DNA of 64,000 nucleotides from Ambrosia x helenae (GCA_030844895.1 CM061231.1:86400706-86464705), one strand, 5' to 3'; numbered from the stretch's first letter, positions 1 to 12,217 are shown. The notes: generated by a model from the letters alone, not told the origin. Numbers and translations are program-made.

Positions 1-109
1 TAATTTTGATTGTAATGTAACTCTTTGGTTTGGGCGTCTCCGCCTTGGAGATTGCCCGTCGTTTTGGTGTGGTTTAATAATATTTGCCTTTCAAAAAAAA
101 ATTAATGTT
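1..109 (+). mobile_element. Possible LINE 3' end remnant
   Basis: The stretch ends in a run of nine A residues after TTTGCCTTTC and has the look of the untranslated 3' tail of a plant L1 LINE. The intact LINE at 18147-23473 ends similarly (TTATTTTTC followed by A residues). No coding sequence is included in the window, so this is a weak call based on tail style only. Confidence 0.35.
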
Positions 110-378
110 TATGTTATTAGATTATACTATGGGGAAGTATAAAACCATAATATCTTTTTAATATTTTAGTGTCTTTGTTCATTTTTTTGTTAAATGGTGC
201 TTAGAACTTTAATATTATTATACTTAATGTTTGACTCGGCCCGAATCGAATCACCGACCTGAACATATAATCCGAAACATAGCTATAGAAAAATATTTAG
301 GTCCCATCTATCAATTAAAATAATACATAGCTCCAACTATCAATCAAACATTATCACATATTTCACAAAAACAATTAA

Positions 379-835
379 TCAAGAGTTAACACTAACATCA
401 CAGTTACCCTTACAGTCATCACCTTGCCAAGTCCAAACAATATCCTTTAATGCGGGTCTAACGTCTTCCTCATAAAACTTCCATACTCCAACGTATCACC
501 GGAATCTTTTAAAAACTCCACCACCATCATCTCAAACACCTCCGCTCTTTTCCTTCCTTCCTCTGCCGCCTCCATCCTAATCTTGTACTCCTCTTCCTTC
601 TCAACCTGAAACCTCAACCCCTTCGCCGCTGTAACTATCCTTTCAACAATAAACGCAGCCGAAAACTTTGATGTGAATATTGACGCCACCTTCTTCTTCT
701 TCTCCTTGCTCCCGAACAGTGTCGAGAGATCGAATCCAGAAGACATTGATGATATCAACTCAAACGCGTTGAAAAAAGCCGGCGACGAAGTCGACTTTTT
801 CAATGCGCCACCAACATAACTCGTTCCGGTTAAAC
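379..835 (-). pseudogene. CIPK C-terminal regulatory fragment (kinase domain missing)
   Basis: The encoded residues contain the NAF/FISL motif (NAFELISSMSSGFDLSTLF) that binds calcineurin B-like calcium sensors, followed by a region like the regulatory tail of CBL-interacting protein kinases of the CIPK5/CIPK25 type. That tail ends ALKDIVWTWQG, but it can only be read after a one-base frameshift near 465-470; without the shift translation stops at 447. The conserved GRKG...AEVFE stretch is shortened. No kinase domain lies upstream: the reading frame is closed by a stop shortly before the NAF motif. The first in-frame ATG is at 746, inside the NAF motif. A TATA box, a leader and a possible 82-nt leader intron lie upstream (836-1050). 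It is most likely a truncated gene copy; a small expressed CBL-binding peptide is possible but unproven. Confidence 0.7.
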
Positions 836-1050
836 CTATAATTTATATTTGGGTTGTCTCATCATAATATTATGTAAAGTTAACGAATAAGAAGGAATGG
901 TTGATAATAAACAGTACCTGCTCTGATGAATTGATTTATGGCTGATTCAATGGTGGATCTATGGTGGTGACGTGTGGTTGGAGGAGAAAGAGAGAGGGGG
1001 TGAGGAGAGAGTGAGGTTTTAGGGTTTGGGATGGAAGAAAACTTTTATAG
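836..1050 (-). promoter_or_regulatory. Promoter, 5' leader and possible leader intron for the CIPK fragment
   Basis: On the minus strand a TATA box (CTATAAAAG, 1042-1050) is followed by a CT-rich leader without an ATG. A good splice donor (GCAG|GTACTG, intron from 917) and an acceptor (TTATAG|GT, intron end 836) then frame an 82-nt AT-rich intron directly before the CIPK-like reading frame. The signals are visible; expression is an inference. Confidence 0.4.
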
Positions 1051-1109
1051 GAGATGAGTTTTTTTTAATGTCTACTGTCAAGTGGCACACTCAAAGGGAG
1101 GTTGGCCTC

Positions 1110-2031
1110 TTTGAATACCATGTAAGATTTCATGCTTTGAAATATTAGCAAACTTGTTTATTAAGCTTTTGTTTTCATTAGTTATCAGTTATTATTAATA
1201 AGCTTGTTTATTATTTATAAACCAGTGAATTTAGAGAACTTTTTGTTGAAAGTCTTTTTTTTTAACGGGTATCTCACACACCTACTAGTTTACTCACGTC
1301 TCTACATTTTTTTTCTCTGTTAGGTTGGGCAGTGCAAGTGGTGGCACCCCTACCACCTCAGCATTTTTCCTATAAATGATGCCATTTCCCTTTTTTTGGG
1401 CGCGCAAGTGGGGGTGGGGGGGGGGATTATCAGTTAGGAGTAGAATAACGGTCGTTAATGGGTGGCCCCCCTTCATTCAACCGGTCAATTTTTTTTCTTT
1501 TTTAATTAAACGGATGTTATTCTATTTTCTGAGTTATATTGAAAGGGGAGCCCCCTTTTGACGTGACACCTATGTGGCGCTGAGATGAGAGACTCCATTC
1601 TGTATTATCCAACCTTGTGGGACTCTATCAGCAAACTCCAAGGGGCACATTTTCAAAGAAAGGGGATTCTTTTTTTATAAATAGTAATTTTAATACTTTT
1701 ATATATTTTCGTTAAGTAATTTGTTAACCTACTAGCATTAGGTGTTGAATAAGGTTTTGTCTTTCCAAGTGATGAAGGGTTCAAATCTTATGGGAGACAA
1801 AATTTAACCAAGTTAAAAAAACATAGAAAACAGTTTATTTAGATAAAATGCTATTTGCCCAAGGATGTAAAATTAGGAATGTAAGAGCACTCACAGCCCG
1901 TTCATCTAATATCTGTGAGTGTATTCTTCATATTTTAAAAAGTGGGCTTGAACGGGTTGAATGGAAGAGTGAAAATGTTATATTCATCTGTAAATTTGAA
2001 AAACTACTGTTAACCATCAAAGTTTTTAATA
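1110..2031. other. AT-rich spacer
   Basis: Nothing recognised apart from short homopolymers, including a G-run near 1414-1424. Short reading frames here have no family resemblance. Confidence 0.5.
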
Positions 2032-2040
2032 TTTTTTGAA

Positions 2041-3305
2041 GACTGAATTACAAGTTTTGTCCTTTAGCTTTATACCAGATTGCAAAGAATGCCCTTTAAC
2101 TTTAAAATTGATTGGTTTTGTCCTTTATGTTCTAAAATCTTGCACGTTACGTCCTTTGACACTAACCCAGTTAGACTTTAACTGAAATGTGAGGGTAAAA
2201 TTGTCTTTTTACTCTTTTAGGGACTATTTATGTAGATAAGTGTATATGTTTTATATAAGAAAAAAAAGTCAAAAATTCAACCCATCTCTCTCTTTGTCTC
2301 TCTCTAGTATCTGCTACCACCACCAACCACCATCCTCAACCATAACCACTACCCCCAAATGCCACAACCATTTCCTTTGTCATCCGACTGACCCCCACCC
2401 ACCGTAACCTCCCTTCATCATCGTCCCTATTCCCATGTCTGGCTCCCACGTTACCGTCATCGTCCTCTCTCTCTCTATCTTTCAAGTATCTGGGGGTTTC
2501 TTTTAGGATGGTTAACCGACGTCGTGTCTTGGGAATAGAATAGAACAATGACGGTAGGGGTTAGCGACGGCGAGGCATTTTCAGGTCAGGGTTAGGGTTT
2601 CGGCGGTAGGTGCATGGTGTCGTTCAGGCCACTGGTGGTAGCTATGGTTCCGATTGCAGTTAAGGTGATGCTATTAGTGGAGGGTGGTGGCTGATGGTGG
2701 TAGGTTGGGGCGGTGAATAACTGATGAGAGAGGAAGAAATGGGGGTTTCTTTGAAGATGGTTAAACGACATTGATAAGGGAGGTTAGGGGTGTAGGTGGT
2801 GGTGATGTGCGATGATGGAACCAGTGGTTATGGTTGATGATGATGGTTGGTGGTGGTATCATTTTGTCGTTAAGAGGTTGTTTGGGGTTAGTGGTGGTTA
2901 GACGAGTCAGCAGTGTAGTGTGGTGCGGTACGTTTGGGGGTTGGGTAGTGGTTGTGGGTTGGTGATGGTAGCGGGTGGTTGTGGTGGTGCTGCTGGCTGA
3001 GAGAGAAAGGGGAGGGGTCAACAGTCTGGCTGAAGAAGCAGAGTTTTTTTTAAATGTTTTTTTTATATAAAAACATTTGTGTTTACTTTTTGGTTCAAAA
3101 CTTTTAGGTAGTTACACAACTAGTCCCTAAATGAGTAGAAAGACGATTTTACCCTCACATTTCAGTTAAAATCTAACTGGGTTATGTCAAAGGACGTAAC
3201 GTGCAAGATTTTAGAACATAAAGGACAAAACCAATCAATTTTAAAGTTAAAGGACATTCTTTGCAATCTGGTATAAAGCTAAAGGACAAAACTTGTAATT
3301 CAGTC
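2041..3305. mobile_element. Non-autonomous Mutator-like element (MULE)
   Basis: The element is bounded by long terminal inverted repeats of about 185 bp (2041-2225 and 3120-3305) that begin GACTGAATTACAAGTTTTGT and match with only a few differences. A 9-bp direct duplication, TTTTTTGAA, flanks it at 2032-2040 and 3306-3314; a 9-bp target duplication together with long inverted ends is the signature of Mutator-like elements. The inverted repeats are internally repetitive, with CCTTT recurring roughly every 30 bases. The ~900-bp interior is GGT/ACC-rich and has a partial internal duplication (GGGTTTCTTT...GATGGTTAA at about 2493 and 2742). There is no transposase. The interior could be captured gene sequence (Pack-MULE), but I cannot identify a donor. 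Confidence 0.9.
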
Positions 3306-3314
3306 TTTTTTGAA

Positions 3315-4040
3315 AGTTATTGTGAGTGAATGAGAGAAAAAGGGTAATAATAAAGGTATATAAAAATAGTATTTAATTAAAATGAGAGAGAAAATATAGT
3401 GTTTTTTAGTCTAGTTTGATAGAGATAGAGAATGGGATGTGAATGCCCTAAGTTACTCTTTATTTTAGAAGTTATTACCTCTCTTTTAAATTTTACATCA
3501 ATATTCACGGTTGGGCTAGATTACGTACCACTTAAGAGGGAACAATATTTTATGAAAAAGTATAGCGTACATATATACCTTAACATAGGAAGTGTAGGAA
3601 GCCACCACAACTTGACACGTATAAACCCTAGTTAACTCTAACTAACTAAATCCTGGTTTGATTAAAAGGGTATTATAGACTTTCCCCTAATTTCCCCTCA
3701 AAAAAGCTTATCATCATCATCTGATCAAAATCACCAAAATGCACCTCGAGATGCATTCGCGATCGATTAACTTATTTCGATTCACGATCGATTCAATTGA
3801 GCCAAAACATGAAATGAAAACAACAACAAAAACAGAGCAGAATTTTATAATTCAATTACGAGTATGCTATAAAAAAAATTAAGATATGAGACGTGTAATC
3901 TTACAAATAGTTTATCTGTTTCGTTGAAAATACCAGCACCTCCAGATGCAAAACTAACTCCAGTAACCGTCGCATTGGTATGATGAAGAAGAAGACACAT
4001 AACGTGCTATGTTTTTTTCAGTGTTCAGTAATGATATGAT
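3315..4040. other. Spacer with no recognised gene
   Basis: AT-rich sequence. The only notable feature is clustered CGATCGATT-like motifs at 3755-3800. No coding or structural RNA signal is seen. Confidence 0.4.
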
Positions 4041-4660
4041 GAAGAAGAAGAGACATAGCGTGCGTTTATAGTGAATCATGTGTTTTCAACGTGCGTTTAT
4101 GTAAATGAGTATCTAGTGGCATTGTTTTTGTAAGTGCGTTTAAGAATTATACAAGGGCGTCTATCAATGTCATGTCTGGACAAAATCCAAGCTTATTTAC
4201 AAGCATGGTTGTGATCAGGAATGAGCATGGTTATGCTTGGGTGTAGCACGATCGTGCTTATTCACAAGCATGGTTGTACTTATTTACAAGCATGGCTGTG
4301 CTTAGGAATGAGTATGGTTATGTTTACATACATGCTTTCAAAGACGCGTTCTAATTTTTCAAAGGTGCGTTTAATTTTTTTTTAAAACGTGTGTTTAATA
4401 AGTATGATTTATAACAATGTGCGCTTGTTTTCAAAAGGAAGTGAATTCAAAAATGCGTTTAATATTGGTGTGCGTGCGTTTAAATTTTGAACGTGTATTT
4501 GTAATTCACGTGCGTCTGGATCTTACAATATGTGCGTTTAACTTTTTGAAACATTCGTTTAAATATATGAACATGCGTTTGTTTTGTTTGTTCCACCAGT
4601 TGAACTTTAAACGCACGTTACCTATTAACATAGACATAACGTGCGTTTAAATACCCTGTT
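4041..4660. repeat. Degenerate short-motif repeat block (GTGCGTTTA / AGCATGGTTGT)
   Basis: About 15 imperfect copies of a 9-10 base motif, GTGCGTTTA, most in the same orientation and at irregular spacing. Between 4180 and 4330 a second motif, AGCATGGTTGT or similar, occurs about five times. Irregular clusters of short motifs like this are often the subterminal regions of CACTA-type DNA transposons, but I found no CACTA ends here, so the class is unresolved. Confidence 0.5.
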
Positions 4661-5266
4661 ATCAGATACATCTTCTTCTTCATCTGCAACTTTTTTTAAC
4701 CCATTTTTATCTTTAATTCTTCTTCTAGAATCAAAATTGAAAGCTTCTGGCAAATAATACGTGCGGTTTTATTCATAATACATATGATTTATACTGATTT
4801 ATCGTACCATTTATAATACTCTATTTTTCTGATTTTTAATTTCAAATACTGATATTACATTTTGGTTCAATGTAATCGAATTTTTTTTGTTATTTGATTG
4901 TGTAATCAATCAGATTGGTTAATCGATTTCAATCGTTGAAAAATTATGTTTCGATTGATTATGTTGTTACGATTTGAAAAAAAAATTAACGTTTTTTCCT
5001 AATTTACCCTTGGTTATATTAACCCAAATATTATTAGGGTTGTCAATTACCATCTTGTCACCGCCTTAATCTAATGGCTGAGAATGCTTCCTACGCTTCT
5101 CACGTTAAGAAGCTTTGTACGTTATCTCTTCCCATATTTTATAAACTGCTTGGTATCACTAGTCAACAATGGTATCACTAGTCTACAAGTCATTAGGTAG
5201 TTATCTATATCTTAATACTGTATAATATCTTTTGAGACAACATGTTAATTTTAATTTTAATTTTAA
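4661..5266. other. Spacer with no recognised gene
   Basis: AT-rich sequence. A 35-codon reading frame begins at 5074 (MAENASYASHVKK) and is not recognisable as any family. No other feature is seen. Confidence 0.35.
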
Positions 5267-5305
5267 CTAGGGTGATTTTTGCGCGCTTCGCGACGCATTC
5301 TTCGT
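5267..5305 (-). mobile_element. Helitron 3' terminus (minus strand)
   Basis: Read on the minus strand, a short GC hairpin (CGCG-CTT-CGCG type) is followed about 10 bases later by CTAG and then a T. This is the standard 3' end of a Helitron. The corresponding 5' TC end, which would lie at higher coordinates, could not be fixed, so the length is unknown. Confidence 0.45.
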
Positions 5306-5554
5306 TTACACCTCTACTTCTCACTTCGTCGTTCTTCACCGTTGCTCTCGCCAGTCACCCAAGAGCAATAAAATCCAACAATATCAAACTAACGCCACTA
5401 TCTTTCCCATCAACCGATCCGTGAACTTTAAACTGGAAAAAAAATTAGTTACCAAAGGAATTTTGAATTCTTACACTAAATAAATATGGGAATAAAGATA
5501 CCTCCATCAAACAAAGAAAGTAATGTGCACCCTGAAGTTAAAGCAGTAGCCATT

Positions 5555-5556
<2 letters not shown>

Positions 5557-5603
<47 letters not shown>
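5557..5603 (+). repeat. Poly(A) tract of 47 bases
   Basis: An uninterrupted run of A residues. It is followed by a ~22-bp sequence (CCTATAAAGCACAACAACAA) that recurs at about 5690. It could be the tail of a retroposed copy or a slippage product; no source gene is recognisable upstream. Confidence 0.85.
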
Positions 5604-5606
<3 letters not shown>

Positions 5607-6334
5607 CATTTGTTTCCTATAAAGCACAACAACAAATTATGGTATGAGGGCATGCATAATTTATGGACTTCTCAGTCCAAATAATGTTCCCTATAAAGCA
5701 CAACAACAAATTTAAAGCAATATCTTTACCTTACCGAGCAGATAGTCAAGATAGCCTTGCCGTTTGGGTTTCAGACACTTTGTTCTTGAATGATTGAACT
5801 CTGATTTATGTAAGAAAAGTAAAAAATATTAGGGTAGTTCTTTGCATAAGGATAATATGAAAACAAAATAATTTCTCAATGTAGAAGCTTATCTAATTCT
5901 TAATGTCTCACCAAATACTTTTTGACTGACCATTAAGAACAGTAAAAAGGTTGGATTTTGATAAATCAATCTTAGTCATCAATGATCTTTGTGACAAGCC
6001 CCTTAAATCCTTCTTCTATAACTCTGCAACATATTCATTAAATTTACAAACACATCAAATCCAATAACGCAAAAAAAAAATTAGCAGTATTAAAAAGTTG
6101 CAAAATATAAAATATCTCAAGTTTTGGGTCAAGCTTCGCCACTGATCTCAAGGATTCAATACATATGATACATTCCACAATCCGCCTCTTCCATACCTTA
6201 GTAAGCTTCCTTCGATACTAATTCTTTCTCAATCGTGCAGGCAAACCTGCATAAGTGTAATTTCTATATTAGTTCCATTGCAAAAATTTTGTGTTTGTGT
6301 TTGGATTTACAGATCAGTTTCTTTTATTAATTTA
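5604..6334. other. Spacer with no recognised gene
   Basis: AT-rich sequence with no coding frame of note. It may include the body of the Helitron whose 3' end is at 5267. Confidence 0.35.
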
Positions 6335-7555
6335 CTAGGTTATGTACCCGTGTGATACACGAGTTGAACAATTTAAATTATATATATTATATATAAATTT
6401 AAAATATAATTAAGAAAAATTAGATTACACATTTTATTTAAAATAAAAAAACTTGCCTTTACAACCGAAAAAATATTAAATATTCATCAGCCCCTAAATG
6501 ATTTATTGTAAAAAACATTTTTATTCACATAAAACTTTTTTCAAACATTCCAAAATATATCTTCCATACTGTGGCTATTACCTTATAAGACTGCAGGTAC
6601 AACAAAACAAAAAAAAAATCAAAAAGTAATAAAGGTAAATCTGTTTAGACTAGGATATAAAAAAATGAAATTAATTTAAAAGTATCTCCTCATCCGTTAA
6701 ACCATCCGATCGAGTATTGTTCATTTTGGAATTTGATATCAAGTTTATTCCAAAGCCAAAGTATTTCTAACCTTGAGTGTATAATCATTTTTTTTCTAAC
6801 ATCAAGGTTCTTAAACATAATGACATTTATTGGTTCAATGTTACTGTAATATAAAAAAATGTGTGAATTAATAGCATGGAAATAAAGATTAAAACGAATT
6901 AGTAATGAAAAGACTGTTTAGATATTGCATTTCTCTATTGAAGTAACTTGAAAAAACAAAGTCAATGAAGATTTCAAATAATGATTTTTCATATATAAAA
7001 TGTATTTTATATATGAAGGTATTATAATGCGAAAATAGCCAAAGATATTTAGTTTTGTATTAAATCAAATATTTAATTAATGTGAATTGATTTGTTTTAT
7101 TTGTTTGTTTAGAATATTGTAAGAAATAGAGTTTTAAACTTAGAGTGAAAGACCACATATTAAAAACACGTTTTTAATGTACACGATTTAAATTTAATAA
7201 CACATAAATACGATATCTTAAAAAAATAAATAATTTTTAATAAAGATTACTTTTGTTAGTTCATAAACATTTTCAAATTATGTCTAATAATTTATTTCTA
7301 ATTTTGAATTATAATATAATTATATTAATTGATTTACAAAAAACATAGAATACATTTTATTTATTTGTTTTGAACAACATGAAAGTCTTACAAAAAGAGC
7401 TTGACTGTTTAAATTTATAATATGCTTTTGCAAATCAATTATTATAATTAAATTTGAATTTATTGTATTAAATTAAATAATAAAATGAGAGAATTCATAA
7501 GGGAGTGTCATGTGTCCCTCATGTGTTTTCTTTTATTATATAGTGTAGATGTAGA
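6335..7555 (-). mobile_element. Probable non-autonomous Helitron
   Basis: On the minus strand the element would begin TCTACATCTACACTATATAA at 7555 and end CTAG at 6335. The ends are flanked by A on the 5' side and T on the 3' side, as expected for insertion between A and T without target duplication. A hairpin (CGTGT-ATC-ACACG) lies about 10 bases before CTAG. The interior is very AT-rich and encodes no Rep/helicase. The 3' end is convincing; the 5' end rests on the TC start and its TATATAATAAA context. Confidence 0.55.
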
Positions 7556-8438
7556 TTTTTCCTTTTTGAAACATCAATTGCCATATATATTTATAAATAA
7601 GGTTATTGGTCGTTCTCATTTTCCTTTTATAGCACTAGTAAATAGTCATCTTATGAGTAGTGCTCCAAGTGAAAAATATGAATTTAAACAATTGAGCAAC
7701 ATAGTTACTTTATGATGTAATTCAAACCATCCTGTGTATTTATAGAAAAACCCCTTCCCACCCAAAGCATTTCAACAGAAAATAATTATAATCACCCGTA
7801 TACTCATCTTTTTATGTTCATTCAAACATTTTAAGTCATTTGAACTTTCTTTTCGTTCATTTCATATATAGTATGGTGTATTATAGGGTTTGTACGGGTA
7901 ACATTTACTAACATATAAAGATTAGTACAACTGATTGCACATATCTGGAGTCGTGCTACATCTTCTAACATCAGTTCAGTTAATGGGTGTGCGGTGGTGT
8001 CTCGGAGATATCGACTGGTGTCGGTATTAACCGAGGTGACTAACCGAACCTAACAGTCACTAATCAAAAGAAAATGGGTCAAATTATGGAGCTACAAAAC
8101 GTGGGACTACCGAACGAATATAGAAGCTTACCGAATAGCCTATCAACTGTGGCGCGAGGTGGCTATAGTTTCCTTGTGGTTGCAATGCTGCATGTAGTGT
8201 GTTAGTAAACAATGCTTTAATATTCGATAAAGACCAATTCTAAAATATATTAGTGGCTCAGAGTTTTTGAAATACATAGCAGTAAGATGGATTGCAGGTG
8301 GATACCTGCCATACACAATCCTTGCCATGCCATCCCCATCAATAATTGGGAAATGATTTTAACTCATCATGACCAAGGCAAAGAATTCAATCATCTATTT
8401 GAATGAGACGCCAGTTCGCAGAGAAAATGACACATATA
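7556..8438. other. Spacer with no recognised gene
   Basis: Mixed composition with no recognisable coding region. It ends at the start of the element A LTR. Confidence 0.4.
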
Positions 8439-11139
8439 TGTCACACCCTCAAATTTCCACTGTGGGGTTTATACCACGAGGTGCGTGACACACTAGGATC
8501 CCAAAACCAAGTTTGAAAGTCAACCAAAAGTTTTAAGTAATTGCGGAAGCGTAACCAAAATAGTTAACTAAATCGTTGCTGCCCAAAACAAACGCACCCA
8601 AACAAGCATAAATAAGTAAATGATAAAAATAGTTTGAAGTGTTCATTAACCCATGACACATATGATTCATGACCTACTCGTGCTCCAATCTAGCGACCTG
8701 CAACAGCATGCTATCGTGTGTCAACCTAAAGTTGGTGAGTTCACAAAGTAAGTAAAGTAAATGTTTAGGTTTCAAAAACCTGTAACCACTAGTTCATCGC
8801 ATGCCAGGGGTATCTAAACCACTCAAGATAACTAAACACAGGTATACCGAACTGCTAATGTACGTATTGTCACAATAGTGAGCAGAATGCCTTGCATCAT
8901 TGCCTATCAACAATGATAATGTGTTAACTCACAGTTCACTCCCGCGCTCCCATGAGTCATGGTGTGAGCTTTGTCAAACCTAATAGCGCTATCAACTAGT
9001 AACCCGCTTGCCAATCCGACAACTCATTCGGTACGTGAAGGACTTACAATGATAGTGTTGGTTTACTTCATCAAGGACAAAGTTTACAAACTAGTAAAAC
9101 CCGACCCTCACAAGGAGTCAAAAACCCGACCCACACAAGGAGTCAAAGCACCCCAAAACCCGGGTTGTAATAGTATTCCAAAACCGGACTAGAAAAAGTT
9201 TAGAAAGTTGTCTCAAACTCGAGACGCATGCTTTTGAGAAAATAGTAGTGAAACTCACCTTAGGTTGCGTTAAGTGCTAAATCCAAATCCAAATAAGAAG
9301 TAGAGAGTCGCTACCGAATCCTTATTATATGTCACTATGTGAGTACATGTGTATACACGATACACCATATAACTCATTTGTCCATGACTTTAGTTTATGC
9401 GAAAACGTTTAAGTGACACCATATAACTACATGCACAAGTAGACCCTACGAACTCGTTTGTGAACGTTATGATTAATATCAGTTATGCACTTCAAATACA
9501 TCTTATACAAGTGTACACGCAAGTTCAAGTCATAATCAAGTCATATTAGACTCCAAATAAGTACATATGCATCTATGTCACAATGTGTGTTTTTAGGACA
9601 TATTATACATCGCCAAAATGGTTTTTCTAAAAATACTTGCACAACGAATTAGACAACCAAAATTTTACAAAATATTCTCATGAGTCCATTTGTCGTTATA
9701 CTATTTTTATTTCGCATCGAAACTTTGTTGAAAAATTATGAAAAATCAAATAGTACAACTATGTTCCAAAACTTTTCACAGCAGGTCATTTTACGGTAAA
9801 AATATTTAAAAATCGTGTATTCATCCAAACGAGATGAATCCATTTGGAAAAGCCAAATTATTCCCATATCAACCTACTGACCATATTTCAAGACATAATT
9901 CTTTATAAAACTCAAGTTATAGCCGATTAAAGTTGACCCAAGTTTTTAATCCGAAAATCAGTTTTGACCTTTATTAGAATAAAATTCCAAAATCATATCA
10001 AACGGCCACCAATCTACATGATTTTACCCATTCCAGAAACCTAAGACCACGTTTGTGTCGTACACATAAAAAGAATCGATCAAAACCAATACGTTAAAGT
10101 CAAGTTACATAGCCTACAAATCAACATACTCATTCTGTCCAGATTTTAAACATGCAATCTTCTCAACTATATCCAATCCTAGGTGTATATTATCAACCAA
10201 GAACCTCAAATAATCATCATACAACATCCCTAAGACATTAACAAGACCAAAACATGCAAGATTTACCATGAATACAATTATCTACAAACCCTAGATGTCC
10301 AACAATCAACAACATACACTAACATGCAAACATCTTCATATAATCATCATGAAACCCTATGTTTAACATGTTAATCTTTTGAAAACTCATGTTTAAATCT
10401 TTATAACTTTGTTTCAGATCTGGACAAACCATATTATGGTGTTTAAACGTAATCAAGAAAGGTTAAAACACAAGATTTTAAGACAATATACCTAAAGTAC
10501 TTCACAATTAAGACCCGGACACCTTCTAATCTTCCCGGATGATGTTCTTGAGCTTTAGCAGGTGTTGGAGGTTTATTTTATGTGTGGGGGCTATTATGGA
10601 CAATTAGGGTTGAGGTTATGAGATGCATCGGGCTTAAGGTTCCTTAAAAAGATGTCCTAAGTCGGTTTAATGCGTTGGGCCCGCCGAACGGCCGTTCACT
10701 TTGACCAGGCCCGTTTCACGCTGCCCAGTTCAGTTTTCTTTGATGTTTTCGTTATTTTGGACCCTACCAAGCGTAACCCCATGTATTTAGACCCCAACCA
10801 TCCTACGGTTCATCGATTACGATTTGATTACACGTTTAGTTTAAATTCACGTAATCACATAATAGTTTACACATAGATTCACAGAAACACGTAATCACAA
10901 TTAATATAAAACCATTAATTCACAATTATCTATTTTCTTAATTCACCAACGTTCAGGGTTCAAGACTTGTATATGTAGTTCGGTAATTCCCCGAATTACC
11001 TATGTTATGCAGTTACTAGTCTATAACTGTGCAACATGTGACTCACCTAACTAACCCTAGTTAAGTAACATGTTGTGAATGTAAGTAAAGTTAACTAGAG
11101 TTTAGTTAGTGTAGGAACCTGAAAATACGGTGTGTCACA
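8439..11139 (-). repeat. Element A 3' LTR
   Basis: Begins TGTCACACCCTCAAA and ends TGTGTCACA on the plus strand, so it has TG...CA ends, and is closely similar along its length to 27279-29993. Minus-strand transcription would start in the partner LTR; this copy would supply the 3' end. Confidence 0.9.
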
Positions 11140-11170
11140 TCATCCCCAAGCTGAAAAGAATTTCGTCCGA
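11140..11170 (-). other. Element A polypurine tract region
   Basis: On the minus strand the purine-rich CTTGGGGATGA directly precedes the 3' LTR. This is the expected position for the plus-strand primer of reverse transcription. A near copy of the block (CGAGGGGATGA followed by TGTGACATC) lies about 85 bases upstream at 11222-11250, suggesting a local duplication of the LTR junction. Confidence 0.55.
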
Positions 11171-11298
11171 AATTTATTAAGCAAACAGTAAAGCCAGTGT
11201 ATAAACGTGTGATGGTTACCGGATGTCACATCATCCCCTCGTTGAAAGGAATTTTGCCCCAAAATTCACTTTGAGCGAGCTGCTTTATGTTTAGCGTT

Positions 11299-12217
11299 TT
11301 ATCTATGCGCATGTCCAGGTTCAGTAAAGAGGTGTGGGTATTTAAGCCGCATTTGATCCCTGCGTTCCCACGTGTATTCCGGTCCTAGACGGGAATTCCA
11401 TTGTACCTTGACAATAGGTATAGTGCTCTGTCTGAATTTCTTGACGCTCTGTTCAAGAATCTCCACTGGTTCTTCCACAAACCGTAACTGATAGTCCACC
11501 TGGATCTCCTCTAGTGGCACCACCAATGTCGCATCAGACAGATATTTCTTAAGGTTCAATACGTGGAATACATTATGCACTCCACTGAGTTCGTTAGGCT
11601 GGTTTAACCTGTAAGCCACTAGACTGATTCTTTCAACAATCTCGAATAGTTCAACATATCGTGGGTTCAACTTTCCCCGTTTCCCAAATTGAATCACGCC
11701 TTTCCAAGGCGACACCTTTAATAGTACCTTGTCCCCAATTGAACTCCAAAGGCTTCCTACGCTTAGCAGCGTAGATTTTCTGTCGATCAAGAGTAGCGGC
11801 CATACGATTTATGATTTGCACAATCTTCTCAGAAGTTTCATGTTTGAGTTCAGGACCTATCAGTTGTCTATCCCCAATTTCAGTCCAGCATATGGGAGAC
11901 CTACACTTGCGTCCATACAATGCCTCAAAAGGCGCACACTGAATCGAATTGTGGTAACTGTTGTTATACGAGAATTCGATCAAAGGCAAGTGTTTATCCC
12001 AACTGTTTCCAAAATCCACCACGCAAGCCCGTAGCAGGTCTTCCAATGTTTGGATGGTACGTTCACTTTGTCCATCCGTCTGAGGGTGATAGGCCGTGCT
12101 CATGTCTAAGCGAGTCCCCAATGCATCTTGGAGAGTAGTCCAAAAATGAGAACTAAATCGCGAATCACGATCGCCGATCAGATATAATAGAAGTAGGCAC
12201 CCCATGCCTAGAGACAA
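11299..12217 (-). pseudogene. Element A integrase C-terminal half and chromodomain tail
   Basis: Frames covering 11651-12217 and 11299-11790 encode the integrase core continuation (YHPQTDGQSERTIQTLEDLL with the catalytic Glu region, FEALYGRKCRSPICW) and then the integrase tail (KVSPWKGVIQFG). The end is a Tekay-type chromodomain (EEPVEILEQSVKKFR, WERRDQMRLKYPHLF) thought to guide insertion to heterochromatin. A frameshift near 12180 separates it from the rest of pol, and another near 11780 splits the core from the tail. The protein would act in the nucleus, joining element cDNA to the genome. It is not functional as read. Confidence 0.9.

Noticed and set aside
2336..3021. Two minus-strand coding frames inside the Mutator-like element
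   Set aside because: Both are low-complexity (ACC/GGT-rich) and lack any recognisable domain.
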